64,000 nt of DNA from Candidatus Villigracilis propinquus (GTDB lineage Bacteria > Chloroflexota > Anaerolineae > Anaerolineales > Villigracilaceae): positions 62,001-126,000 of the forward strand of contig JADKDM010000012.1 of assembly GCA_016714565.1 (NCBI GenBank), written 5' to 3'. Both the position numbers and the translations under genes were made by a program. Below the pieces are notes generated by a model. It had not been told where the DNA came from, ran no database searches, and saw only the letters and a program-made list of their open reading frames with translations. Each line of letters starts with the position of its first letter. The first letter of the stretch is position 1. This document shows positions 50,427 to 59,770 of this stretch, piece by piece.

Positions 50427-51395
50427 ATGAAGTCTAAAAGATTTTTTCGTGCGGCGGGAATAATTCTAGTTGCACTCATTTTGATCCTATCGATCGGCCC
50501 GTTCTTGATTCCCGTGCCGCCATTGGAAAACACCGTTCCTGCTGAACAACTTGCAGACACAGATAGCAAGTTCATTAAAGTGAACGGCATCAACATACAT
50601 TACAAAACATGGGGGCAAGGTGAACCGACATTTGTTTTGCTGCACGGATTTGGCGCCAGCATTTTTTCATGGCGCGAAGTGACCGAACCGCTGTCCCAAT
50701 TTGGAACCGTCATCGCGTACGACCGCCCCGCATTCGGCCTGACAGAACGTCCGTTGGAATGGGAGGGTGAAAGTCCATACGGCCCTCAGTCGCAAGTGGA
50801 TATTGTCATTGGGCTGATGGATGCGTTGAACGTTGAGAAAGCAATTCTGGTTGGCAACTCCGCGGGCGGGACAGTTTCCATGCAAGTCGCTTTGCAGCAC
50901 CCTGAAAGAGTAGAGGCTTTGATCCTCGTCGATGCCGCTGTGTATGCAGGCGGCGGCGCGCCTTCGTGGAGCAGACCCATTTTGAAAACGCCGCAAATGA
51001 ATCATGTCGGCCCGCTCATTGCCCGTCAACTTCAGGCGCAGGGAACTGAGTTTCTAAAAACCGCCTTCCACGACCCTTCAAAGATCACGCCTGAAATTTT
51101 TGCCGGCTATCAAAAACCGCTTCAAATAGAAAACTGGGACAAGGCGCTCTGGCAGCTCACAGTAGCCAGTGAAGAAAGCGGATTGGCAGATCGCGTGAAT
51201 GAGATCACCTTGCCTGCACTGGTCATCACAGGCGACGATGACCGCATCGTGCCTACCGAACAGTCGCTGCGGCTTGCGGACGAATTACCCAACGCTGAAT
51301 TAAAAGTCATCGCGCAAAGCGGACATCTCCCGCATGAAGAAAAGCCTGTTGAATTCATGCAGGCCGTCACTGAGTTCCTTTCCACACTGCCATGA
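50427..51395 (+). CDS. Alpha/beta hydrolase
   Basis: The 322-residue protein has an N-terminal membrane anchor or signal (about 8-25) and an alpha/beta-hydrolase fold. The oxyanion loop is LLHGFGASIFSW, the nucleophile elbow GNSAGGTVS (Ser at about residue 150), the acidic residue is in ITGDDDRIVP, and the His in QSGHLPHEEKP. The triad is complete. Substrate class is unknown (ester or lactone). Its stop overlaps the P450 start by four bases, so both act perhaps in the same pathway, for instance carotenoid modification. Confidence 0.88.
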   Translation: MKSKRFFRAAGIILVALILILSIGPFLIPVPPLENTVPAEQLADTDSKFIKVNGINIHYKTWGQGEPTFVLLHGFGASIFSWREVTEPLSQFGTVIAYDRPAFGLTERPLEWEGESPYGPQSQVDIVIGLMDALNVEKAILVGNSAGGTVSMQVALQHPERVEALILVDAAVYAGGGAPSWSRPILKTPQMNHVGPLIARQLQAQGTEFLKTAFHDPSKITPEIFAGYQKPLQIENWDKALWQLTVASEESGLADRVNEITLPALVITGDDDRIVPTEQSLRLADELPNAELKVIAQSGHLPHEEKPVEFMQAVTEFLSTLP

Positions 51396-52666
51396 AAAAA
51401 GCCATCACCCCTGAACTTGGGCGCGAAGCCCTGCTTGCATTTTTCAAGACCCGTTCCCCGCTTGGCCCACTGAAAGCGATGGCAAAACATGTGGGACGCT
51501 TCTTCCAGATTCCCATCCCCGGCTTTCGTCCGTATGTGGTTTTTGGGCCTGAGGCTGCGCGCAAGGTGCTGGTCACTGACCGAAATAAATTTCTATGGCG
51601 CAACACAGACCCGGTGACAGATCTGCTGCGGCGCGGCGTGTTGGTAACTGATGGAGAGGAACACGATCATTATCGCGGATTGATGGAAACGCCCTTCCAC
51701 CCTTCGCAGTTACCCAATTACACCCAAATGATGATCGAACAAACCGACCGAGTCATGTCCACATGGCAGGATGGCCAAACCGTGGATATGCTGATCGAAG
51801 GCCGCAAGATCGCCCTGCTCATCATCATGCAGACATTGTTCAGCAAAGATGCCTGGGACGATATTCCCAAAATTTGGAACCCAATCCTCAAAACCATTCA
51901 ATATGTTTCGCCGGGCGCGTGGATCCTCTGGCGTAAAATTCCGCGCTTCGGGTATGGAAAATCGTTGAAGGCGATTGATGATTATTTGTATCAAATTATC
52001 GACGATAGACGACAGACGCTGAACGATGGTCAGTCGTCCGTTGTCCATCGTCACAATGATCTCCTCCAGCACCTCATTGACGCGGGTTTGGATGACGACA
52101 CTACCCGCGACCAGATGTTGACGATGTTGATCGCAGGGCACGATACCTCCACCGCACTGCTGGCATGGACATTTGCCTTGCTGGGTCAGCACCCTGAAAT
52201 TCACTCTCAAGTAGTGCAGGAAATTGACCAGACGGAAGGCAAATATCAACTACTGGATAACGTCATCAAAGAATCATTACGCCTCTACCCGCCCATTCAC
52301 ATTGGCAATCGCCGCGTGGCGGAGGATGTGGAATTCGCAGAAGGCACAGTCCCTGCTGGCGAGCGAATGTTTTACTCCATCTACCTCACCCAGCGCGACC
52401 CGGCCATCTGGGAAAACGCCGAAGATTTCTGCCCCGAACGCTTCTCCCACGGACGCAAGACTCCGCCGATGAGCTACATTCCATTTGGCGGCGGGCCGCG
52501 TGCCTGCATTGGCGCGGCATTCGGTCAGGCAGAGGCACGCATTGTCATTGCACGGCTGCTGCAAACCTTTGCCTTCGAACCGTTGAACGCAGACAAAATC
52601 CACCCGTACATGGGCGCGACGCTGGAACCGCACCCCGGGGTGATGATGAAAGTGGTGCGTAGATAA
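51392..52666 (+). CDS. Cytochrome P450
   Basis: The 424-residue haem monooxygenase has the I-helix oxygen motif AGHDTSTALLAW, the K-helix ESLR in VIKESLRLYPP, and the haem-binding loop FGGGPRACIGAAFG with the cysteine ligand (about residue 370). There is no membrane anchor, so it is soluble and would need ferredoxin electrons. Its place in a carotenoid/photolyase/CarH island resembles Thermus CYP175A1, a beta-carotene 3-hydroxylase, so ring hydroxylation is a reasonable inference. Between YLYQIID and NDLLQHLIDAG about 15 residues are encoded by a palindromic repeat (52001-52052). Confidence 0.92.
   Translation: MKKAITPELGREALLAFFKTRSPLGPLKAMAKHVGRFFQIPIPGFRPYVVFGPEAARKVLVTDRNKFLWRNTDPVTDLLRRGVLVTDGEEHDHYRGLMETPFHPSQLPNYTQMMIEQTDRVMSTWQDGQTVDMLIEGRKIALLIIMQTLFSKDAWDDIPKIWNPILKTIQYVSPGAWILWRKIPRFGYGKSLKAIDDYLYQIIDDRRQTLNDGQSSVVHRHNDLLQHLIDAGLDDDTTRDQMLTMLIAGHDTSTALLAWTFALLGQHPEIHSQVVQEIDQTEGKYQLLDNVIKESLRLYPPIHIGNRRVAEDVEFAEGTVPAGERMFYSIYLTQRDPAIWENAEDFCPERFSHGRKTPPMSYIPFGGGPRACIGAAFGQAEARIVIARLLQTFAFEPLNADKIHPYMGATLEPHPGVMMKVVRR
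52001..52052. repeat. Palindromic simple repeat inside the P450 gene
   Basis: The segment begins GACGATAGACGAC and ends CCATCGTC. Arms GACGAT/ATCGTC and GACGAC-like/GTCGTC-like pair. It is in frame and encodes the unusual DDRRQTLNDGQSSVVHRH loop. Confidence 0.6.
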
Positions 52667-52745
52667 AAAGGTTAGCAAGTAGTACGCAGGTATACAAGAA
52701 AACTGGTTTTCAACTAAAAACTATTCAACTATCAAACTACCCAAC

Positions 52746-53540
52746 ATGACTTACTTCGGATTTCTCCTACGCTTTCTCGTACTTCCCATTCTTATATTTC
52801 TTGCCACCACATGGTGGGACAATAAAAATAACCGACCCACACCTGGCTTTCAAAATGGCCGCGCCGTGTGGATCGGGATCCTTGTCCACATTATTCTCGC
52901 GGTGGTGTACACCACGCCGTGGGATAACTATCTCGTTGCCACAGGCGTTTGGTATTACAACCCAGACCTCGTCACCGGCATTGTCATTGGCTACGTCCCC
53001 ATTGAAGAATATACATTCTTTGTTTTAGAAACGATCCTCTCGGGATTGTGGTGGTGGTTCCTGGCAAAAAGACTAGCCTCGCCAATTCAGGAATTCAAGC
53101 CAAACAAAACACTTGTTTACGTGTCTACTGGTTTACTCGTTATTCTCTGGATCATCTTCACCGCGCTTTTCTTCAGCGACAACCAGCCCATCACCTATCT
53201 ATCCATCACATTATTCTGGGCATTCCCTGCCATCTTCCCGCAGTTGCTCTACGGCGCGGACATTCTCTGGTACCACCGCAAACTTGTTTTGCTCGGCATT
53301 CTCGTCCCCGGCACCTATCTCTCGCTGATGGATATCATCGCGCTCACGGATACGACCTGGTCGATCGCAAAAGATCAGACCACCGGCATTCTCTTCTTCG
53401 GCATTCTGCCCCTTGAAGAAGTGATCTTCTTCTTCATCACCAACATCCTCGTCGTTTTCGGGATGACGCTTTTACTCTCCACCATCGGTCAACAACGATT
53501 CAAGGCGTGGAAATCAAACAACTACAAAGGACTCCCATAA
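52746..53540 (+). CDS. crtY: Lycopene cyclase-domain protein, fused CrtYc-CrtYd type
   Basis: The 264-residue integral membrane protein has seven to eight helices built of two homologous halves. Each half carries the family motif around PIEE: GYVPIEEYTFFVLETILSGL in the first and GILPLEEVIFFFITNILVVF in the second. This is the heterodimeric-type lycopene beta-cyclase of actinobacteria in one chain, as in archaea and fungi. It would close the rings of lycopene. Together with crtB, crtI and the P450 it supports a cyclic, possibly hydroxylated carotenoid. Confidence 0.9.
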   Translation: MTYFGFLLRFLVLPILIFLATTWWDNKNNRPTPGFQNGRAVWIGILVHIILAVVYTTPWDNYLVATGVWYYNPDLVTGIVIGYVPIEEYTFFVLETILSGLWWWFLAKRLASPIQEFKPNKTLVYVSTGLLVILWIIFTALFFSDNQPITYLSITLFWAFPAIFPQLLYGADILWYHRKLVLLGILVPGTYLSLMDIIALTDTTWSIAKDQTTGILFFGILPLEEVIFFFITNILVVFGMTLLLSTIGQQRFKAWKSNNYKGLP

Positions 53541-53905
53541 TGCTCAAGCAATTTGAAAAACAACAATATCTGAATATCGAAACCTTCCGCAAAAATGGAC
53601 AGGGAGTCAAAACTCCCGTCTGGTTTGTGCAGGATGGAGAAACGCTTCATGTCTGGACCCAGGCTGGGGCGGGCAAATCCAAGCGGATCCGCAATAACGG
53701 CACTGTCCGAATTGCGCCATGCACTTCATCAGGTCAATTGCTTGGTGATTGGCAGGATGCCCACGCCAAAGCAGACGAATCTCCTGAAGCGATCAAGCAC
53801 GTGGAAAAATTGATGCAGAAAAAATACGGTGCCATGTTCTATATATTTGGTTTCGTCGGCAGAATGCGCGGGGGAGCAAAATATACCGCCATCACCATTC
53901 AATAA
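53540..53905 (+). CDS. PPOX-fold (F420- or FMN-dependent) oxidoreductase family protein
   Basis: 121 residues from the ATG at 53540, which overlaps the cyclase stop by one base. It has the split-barrel flavin fold: LNIETFRKNGQGVKTPVWFV, TLHVWTQAGAGKSKRIRNNG and TVRIAPCTSSGQLLGDW, with the end YIFGFVGRMRGG. Members of this family (PPOX class, Rv-type) bind F420 or FMN and reduce diverse substrates. The substrate here is unknown; co-translation with the cyclase suggests a link to carotenoid metabolism. Confidence 0.88.
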   Translation: MLKQFEKQQYLNIETFRKNGQGVKTPVWFVQDGETLHVWTQAGAGKSKRIRNNGTVRIAPCTSSGQLLGDWQDAHAKADESPEAIKHVEKLMQKKYGAMFYIFGFVGRMRGGAKYTAITIQ

Positions 53906-54124
53906 GTATTTATAGGGCGGGCTTTTAGCCAGCCGACATTCAATGGGATGCTAGGCTTTCAACCTGACCTACATCTCAAACATTCATCTTTGCCGTCTGT
54001 TTCGGGATTATTTACAGTGTAAGACAAGTTAATCAAACTCTGATTGATTTCTAAATTGCCATTAATCATGGTTTAGTAATATCTTACAGGTTTTGAGATT
54101 AAAAAATTAGAGATGAGAGAGATT

Positions 54125-54781
54125 ATGATCAACAAACTTGAGACAACCATTCTTAATGCTTTGCAATACATATATGATGAATTAGGCTGGCTGGGCGTAA
54201 CCATCGTCATGATCATCGAAAATGCAACCGGCCTCACGCCCAGTGAAGTAGTACTCGGCTTCGCAGGCTGGATGCTGATCGATGCTCACGGCTTGCCATT
54301 CAGCACCGTCTTCTGGGGCGGGCTGGCCGCCGCTATCGGAAGTGTGATCGGCGCATCCATTTTGTACTGGACTGCCCGAATCGGCGGCCGCCCAGTGGTG
54401 GACCGCATGGCGAAACTCTTCCGCATTGACATGCGTCACATCGAACGCGTGGAACAGATGGCAAAACGCTGGGGAACTGGCTTTATCTTCTTCGGCAGAC
54501 TGCTTCCTGGAATTCGCACGCTGGTCGCGATCCCTGCAGGGTTGGCACGCATGTCCTTCCCCACTTTTGTGGCAGCTACATTTGCAGGTGCTTATATCTG
54601 GTGTACGCTATTCATCAGCGCGGGATATTTCCTGGGGCACGAATGGCACTTGCTCAGCGGCATTGTAAAACAGGCTGTGCCGTATGTTCTGACGGTTGGC
54701 GTATTGGCGGGCATAGTGTTTATCATCTGGCAGTTCTGGCTCAGGCAGCGACCTGTTCCGGTCAAAATTGAGAAAGAGTAA
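54125..54781 (+). CDS. DedA family (VTT domain) membrane protein
   Basis: About 218 residues with four to five helices and re-entrant loops. Family motifs are TGLTPSEVVLGFAGWMLI, GSVIGASILYWTARIGGRPV and the basic motif FGRLLPGIRTLVAIPAGLAR with F-x-R-x-x-P-x-x-R. DedA proteins support lipid carrier recycling (undecaprenyl-phosphate flipping) and membrane homeostasis. The ATG at 54125 follows GAGAGAG; another ATG four codons upstream is possible. The gap 53906-54112 shows only degenerate repeat sequence (GGGCGGGCTTTTAGCC) and a TGTAAGA/TCTTACA inverted pair. Confidence 0.9.
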   Translation: MINKLETTILNALQYIYDELGWLGVTIVMIIENATGLTPSEVVLGFAGWMLIDAHGLPFSTVFWGGLAAAIGSVIGASILYWTARIGGRPVVDRMAKLFRIDMRHIERVEQMAKRWGTGFIFFGRLLPGIRTLVAIPAGLARMSFPTFVAATFAGAYIWCTLFISAGYFLGHEWHLLSGIVKQAVPYVLTVGVLAGIVFIIWQFWLRQRPVPVKIEKE

Positions 54782-54816
54782 ACAAAAAGAGACACGAAGC
54801 TCGTGTCTCTTTTTGT
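54782..54816. terminator. Bidirectional rho-independent terminator between DedA and MATE genes
   Basis: ACAAAAAGAGACACGA-AGC-TCGTGTCTCTTTTTGT, a 16-bp stem with A and T runs at its ends. It serves both convergent genes. Confidence 0.93.
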
Positions 54817-56187
54817 TTATACAGCAGGTTCATTGACCAGATCGTGAATCCATTTTCGTGACCTGAATCGCCAGCCGCTGACAAAGGCTTTGGCGACCTC
54901 TTCCAATATCACGAACAGGTACACATAGTACACAGGCAGGTGCAGCACAAATGCCGCGAAATACGCGGCGGGTACGCCGATCAACCAGATGGAGCAAAGC
55001 TCCATAAGGAGCGCAAAACGGGTATCGCCGCCTGCGCGCAGTGCACCGATGAAGGTGGAGAAGTTGAACATGCGAATCCACAGGGTGCAGGCCATCATCA
55101 ACATCAACATACGGACGTTGTGTTCGCCGCTTGGAGACAGGTCATACAAGCCAACCACGGTATCCCGCAGGAGAATGACGATCAAGCCAACCACCCATGC
55201 GGCGGAAACGCTAAGGATGATCACGCGGCGGACGGTTTCGTAGGCCTCCTCTTTTTTACCAGCACCAATGCGGTTGCCTACCATCACAGCACAGGCATTG
55301 CCGAGTCCCATGAAGACTACGAAGCCAAGTTCCTCCATGGTCGCGTTGACGTTGACCGCTGCTATAGAGTCCGTGCCAATGTGGGCGTAAATGGCGTTGT
55401 AGGTTGTGATGCCCACTGACCAGAACAATTCATTTGCCATGGCAGGCATGGTGGTCTTTAATACTCGCGCAAAGAAGGCCATGTCAAACGAGAATAATGT
55501 CCGCAGGCTTTTGGCAGCGAGGGGAGTCTTCTGAGTGTAGACAAGGCCAATGAGCAGAATCAGTTCCAAGGTCCAGCCTGAGGCGGTGCCGATCGCGGCG
55601 CCTCGTACTCCGAGAGCGGGAAATCCTCCATAGCCAAAGATCAGCATATAACCGAGAATCGTCTTAAAAATTAAAGCGCTGACCGTTGCAATGACCGTCA
55701 TCCGCACGAGTTGAATGCTGCGCATGACGGCAATGTAGGAAGTTGCGATGGCGACGGGAATATAGCTGAGGCCGACGATACTAAGGTATTGCGCACCGAT
55801 CTCGATCACTTCTGTATCGTTGGTGTAGAAGCCAAGAACAGTGCGCGGGATGAGTGTGGCAGCGAGGGTGAAGATCAACGCAAAAAGTGAGGTGGCAATG
55901 ATGCTCATGCCCAGCACTTTGCGAATGGGTTCGATCTCCTGCTTGCCCCAAAATTGGGCGGTGAAGATAGCCATGCCGCTGGTGGTACCGAAGAGCAAAA
56001 GAATGAGCACGAAGAAAACCTGGTTGGATAGCCCAAGCGCAGCAATGGAGGCTTCACCCAACTGCCCCACCATGATGACATCGATCATGTTGAGGGAGGC
56101 ATTGATGAGTTGTTGAAATGAAATGGGGACTGCGATCACCAGCATTTCTTTGAGGAAGGCACGGTCTTTGAGAAAGGATAGGTTCAT
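54817..56187 (-). CDS. MATE family efflux transporter
   Basis: Sodium- or proton-coupled exporter of cationic compounds. The 456-residue protein has twelve helices and both internally homologous halves: PISFQQLINASLNMIDVIMV in the first and KTTMPAMANELFWSVGITTY in the second. A typical GLGNACAVMVGNRIGAGKKE loop is present. It stands alone on the minus strand between two terminators. The substrate cannot be told. Confidence 0.92.
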   Translation of the reverse strand: MNLSFLKDRAFLKEMLVIAVPISFQQLINASLNMIDVIMVGQLGEASIAALGLSNQVFFVLILLLFGTTSGMAIFTAQFWGKQEIEPIRKVLGMSIIATSLFALIFTLAATLIPRTVLGFYTNDTEVIEIGAQYLSIVGLSYIPVAIATSYIAVMRSIQLVRMTVIATVSALIFKTILGYMLIFGYGGFPALGVRGAAIGTASGWTLELILLIGLVYTQKTPLAAKSLRTLFSFDMAFFARVLKTTMPAMANELFWSVGITTYNAIYAHIGTDSIAAVNVNATMEELGFVVFMGLGNACAVMVGNRIGAGKKEEAYETVRRVIILSVSAAWVVGLIVILLRDTVVGLYDLSPSGEHNVRMLMLMMACTLWIRMFNFSTFIGALRAGGDTRFALLMELCSIWLIGVPAAYFAAFVLHLPVYYVYLFVILEEVAKAFVSGWRFRSRKWIHDLVNEPAV

Positions 56188-56250
56188 GGAGGGAATAGTG
56201 GGTGGTGAGAGATTAGGGATTAGTGACTAGTGGTTAGGGTGAATGATAAA

Positions 56251-56286
56251 GAAAAAACGGCGGAGACCTCTGGGATGACCGCCGTT
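56251..56286 (-). terminator. Rho-independent terminator of the glycosyltransferase operon
   Basis: On the reverse strand AACGGCGG and CCGCCGTT pair across a 15-base loop and run into TTTTTTC. It follows the glycosyltransferase stop by 25 bases. The adjacent 56190-56250 is simple GATTAGGGATTAG-like sequence. Confidence 0.88.
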
Positions 56287-56311
56287 CTGATCACTGATTA
56301 CTTTTTAATGA

Positions 56312-57240
<929 letters not shown>

Positions 57241-57244
<4 letters not shown>

Positions 57245-58401
57245 AGATTCTTATTCTTTTTGTTAATGAAAATATGGGAACGAGGTTTTATCTTATGGGC
57301 AGGCAGGCTAAACTGATGGACATCATCTTCCTCAAAAGGAGGCAATCCCAAAATACGGCGTTGTAAATATTTATAGATCACGATCACCGAAGCCATCAGC
57401 GGAACCACCAGCAACGCGCCCATGATACCTTCCAGGATTGTTGCGATCATGATCGCAATAAAGATCAAGGCTTCATTCATGTGCAGGCTGCGCCCCATGA
57501 TGTACGGACGAAGAAGAAAATTCTTCAAATTGATCAGGACAAGATAAACCAGAAAAACAATAACCGCCACCAGGGTATTGGATAGCGGAATCCAACTTGA
57601 GCCTTCCAGTAACGCCACAGCCACAGCCACAGCCACAGCGAGAAAAGGTCCTACATCGGGGATGAGTGTGAAGAGTCCCGCGAGCACGCCCAACACCAAT
57701 GCGCCCGGAATGCCCATGATGGTCCACGCAATGGTGAAAACAATACCCACCACTACCATCAACACGATCTGCCCACGCAGGTATGCCATCCACACTTCAC
57801 GCAAGCGATTGTACAACTCGTGCATATCATCCTGATATTCCACAGGCGCAAGGCTGATGAGTCCCTGCCGCATGTGCGGCCATTCGCTCATAAACAAATG
57901 CACACTCACGATGATCACCAAAAACCACAGAACACTGACCGAGGTGGTTTCAAGTAAGGCCAACGCTTCTTCAGGCAGCGGGGTCAGCACAGCATCCTGC
58001 ACATGAGAAAGACTTTCGCCAAGCTGCTCAAAGTGAAAGACCATCCCGCCAAATTGAACAGGCTCTGAAAGAGTCCCGCTCACCTCCGATGAAAGGTCGA
58101 GTAGATCCTGCGCCACGATCTTGATCTCGTCAAAAAAGATTGGCGTCAACGTGGCGGGCACACCCACCAAAAAGATCAGCGCGGAAAAATAAACAATGTT
58201 CACAGCCGCAGTGCGTGACAACTTCGTGCGTGCCAGCAAATATCCCACTGCCGGAGAGATCAAATAAGCGGCAAACGCCGCAATGATCAATGTCTTTACT
58301 GCCTCGTGCGCATAAAAAAGCAGCGCCACAAAAGCGACGAAAAGGATCAGGGCCACCGTGTATCGAAACGGCAGGTTCCAATTTTTTTGATTGCTACTCA
58401 T
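57241..58401 (-). CDS. AI-2E family transporter (TerC/YdiK/PerM type)
   Basis: The 386-residue protein has seven to eight helices: a cluster at 12-85, a long extracytoplasmic loop, and a C-terminal cluster at 210-350. The family region is GIPGALVLGVLAGLFTLIPD, followed by VGPFLAVAVAVAVALLEG. Members export autoinducer-2, sodium/proton or other small molecules; substrate is not evident. Its start overlaps the threonine synthase stop by four bases. Confidence 0.88.
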
Positions 58402-59666
58402 AGTATTTTTTTCACTGCCTCTAAAGTTGGTTCAATGATCGGAGCGGATTGAACAGCCTGCATCGCCGCGCGGACATCCTTCAAGCCGCTGCCTGTATTC
58501 AACACCAGAACGGGATCATCGTTTCCCACCGCGCCCGAGCCTGTTGCCTTGGCCAGACCGGCATAGGCCGTCGCCCCGGCAGGTTCGGCAAAAACACCCA
58601 TCTGCCCCAGCTCCGCAATAGACTTAATGATCTCGTCATCGGAAACCGTAATATACGTTCCGTTGGTATCCCTTGCTGCACGCACCGCCCGGACCCCGTC
58701 ACGCGGCAGGTCAACCGATATACTGTCTGCGATAGTGACGGCGGAAACAGGCGTGATAACTTCTGTATTCGCATGGAAGGCATTTGCGATCGCGGCAGAC
58801 CCTTCCGCTTGCACGCCGATGATACGTGGCATGTTGGGAATCCATCCAAGGTGCAATAAATCCTTGAAGCCTTTGTGGATTCCAGAAATGATATTGCCGT
58901 CACCCACAGAAACAAAAATCGTCAGCGGCGGATGATCATCCAGCGGGCTATCCTTTTGATGCCAGTCGCGATGCGCTTCGATCCACCATTCCCAGATTTC
59001 GAAAGCGCCTGTCTTCTTCCCTTCCACTGTAAACGGATTGTAGCCAGTGTTACGACAGTACCAGCCGAATTCCTGCGAGGCTTTCACGGTCAGGTCAAAG
59101 GCATCATCGTAGGTACCATCCACCAATATGACCTTCGCTCCAAAAATGAGCAATTGAGCCACCTTGGCGGGCGGCGCAGACTTGGGAGCGAAGATGATCG
59201 CCTTCTGCCCAACAGCAGCGGCCATACAAGCCAGCGCCGCCCCTGCATTTCCAGTGGAAGCCGTCACCACCACCTCAGCCTTGATTTCCTGCGCGCGTGC
59301 CACCACAATGGCAGAAGCGCGATCTTTGAACGAAGCCGAGGGATTGCGCGACTCATCCTTGAGCCACAGGTGTTTCAGCCCAAGTTGGTCTGCGAGACGC
59401 GGCAACTTGAAGACGGGCGTCCAACCTGCAAGGTGCAGCGGCGTGGCCTCCCCCTTTGGCTCACTGACCGGCAACAGCGGTTCATAACGCCAAAGGGAAA
59501 AGTCACGGCGGCTGGTGATATCTTCATAATGATATTTTTTCTTGATGGCTTCGTAATCCATTTCAATATCGAGATTTCCGCCATCTTTGGGGCAGGTGTA
59601 CGTAACCTGACCGGGCAGGTATTCGGTTCCACAAATTGAACAGCGATAGCCAGTGAATTTGGACAT
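58398..59666 (-). CDS. thrC: Threonine synthase
   Basis: PLP enzyme that converts O-phosphohomoserine to threonine. The 422-residue protein has an N-terminal zinc-ribbon-like element (YRCSICGTEYLPG and YTCPKDGG), the PLP lysine in ESRNPSASFKDRAS, TASTGNAGAALACMAAAVGQ for substrate binding, and a C-terminal NTGSGLKD motif. The length and domain order match the fold type II class. It heads the operon thrC, AI-2E, glycosyltransferase, which has no obvious common function. Confidence 0.93.
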   Translation of the reverse strand: MSKFTGYRCSICGTEYLPGQVTYTCPKDGGNLDIEMDYEAIKKKYHYEDITSRRDFSLWRYEPLLPVSEPKGEATPLHLAGWTPVFKLPRLADQLGLKHLWLKDESRNPSASFKDRASAIVVARAQEIKAEVVVTASTGNAGAALACMAAAVGQKAIIFAPKSAPPAKVAQLLIFGAKVILVDGTYDDAFDLTVKASQEFGWYCRNTGYNPFTVEGKKTGAFEIWEWWIEAHRDWHQKDSPLDDHPPLTIFVSVGDGNIISGIHKGFKDLLHLGWIPNMPRIIGVQAEGSAAIANAFHANTEVITPVSAVTIADSISVDLPRDGVRAVRAARDTNGTYITVSDDEIIKSIAELGQMGVFAEPAGATAYAGLAKATGSGAVGNDDPVLVLNTGSGLKDVRAAMQAVQSAPIIEPTLEAVKKIL

Positions 59667-59713
59667 GGTGACCCTTTTCTCTGCTTGATTTTACCCGATA
59701 AGAACACAGGCAA

Positions 59714-59746
59714 GAAAAAGACTCTCAGGCAGAAGCCATGAGAGTC
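59714..59746 (-). terminator. Rho-independent terminator after the molybdenum hydroxylase genes
   Basis: On the reverse strand GACTCTCA and TGAGAGTC pair across an 11-base loop and are followed by TTTTTC. It lies about 25 bases after the stop at 59771. Confidence 0.88.
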
Positions 59747-59770
59747 CAATTACTATTTACCAATTACCAA

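Noticed and set aside
53906..54112. Small RNA or gene before DedA
   Set aside because: Contains degenerate GC-rich repeat pieces and a 7-base inverted pair but no convincing promoter, terminator or ORF.
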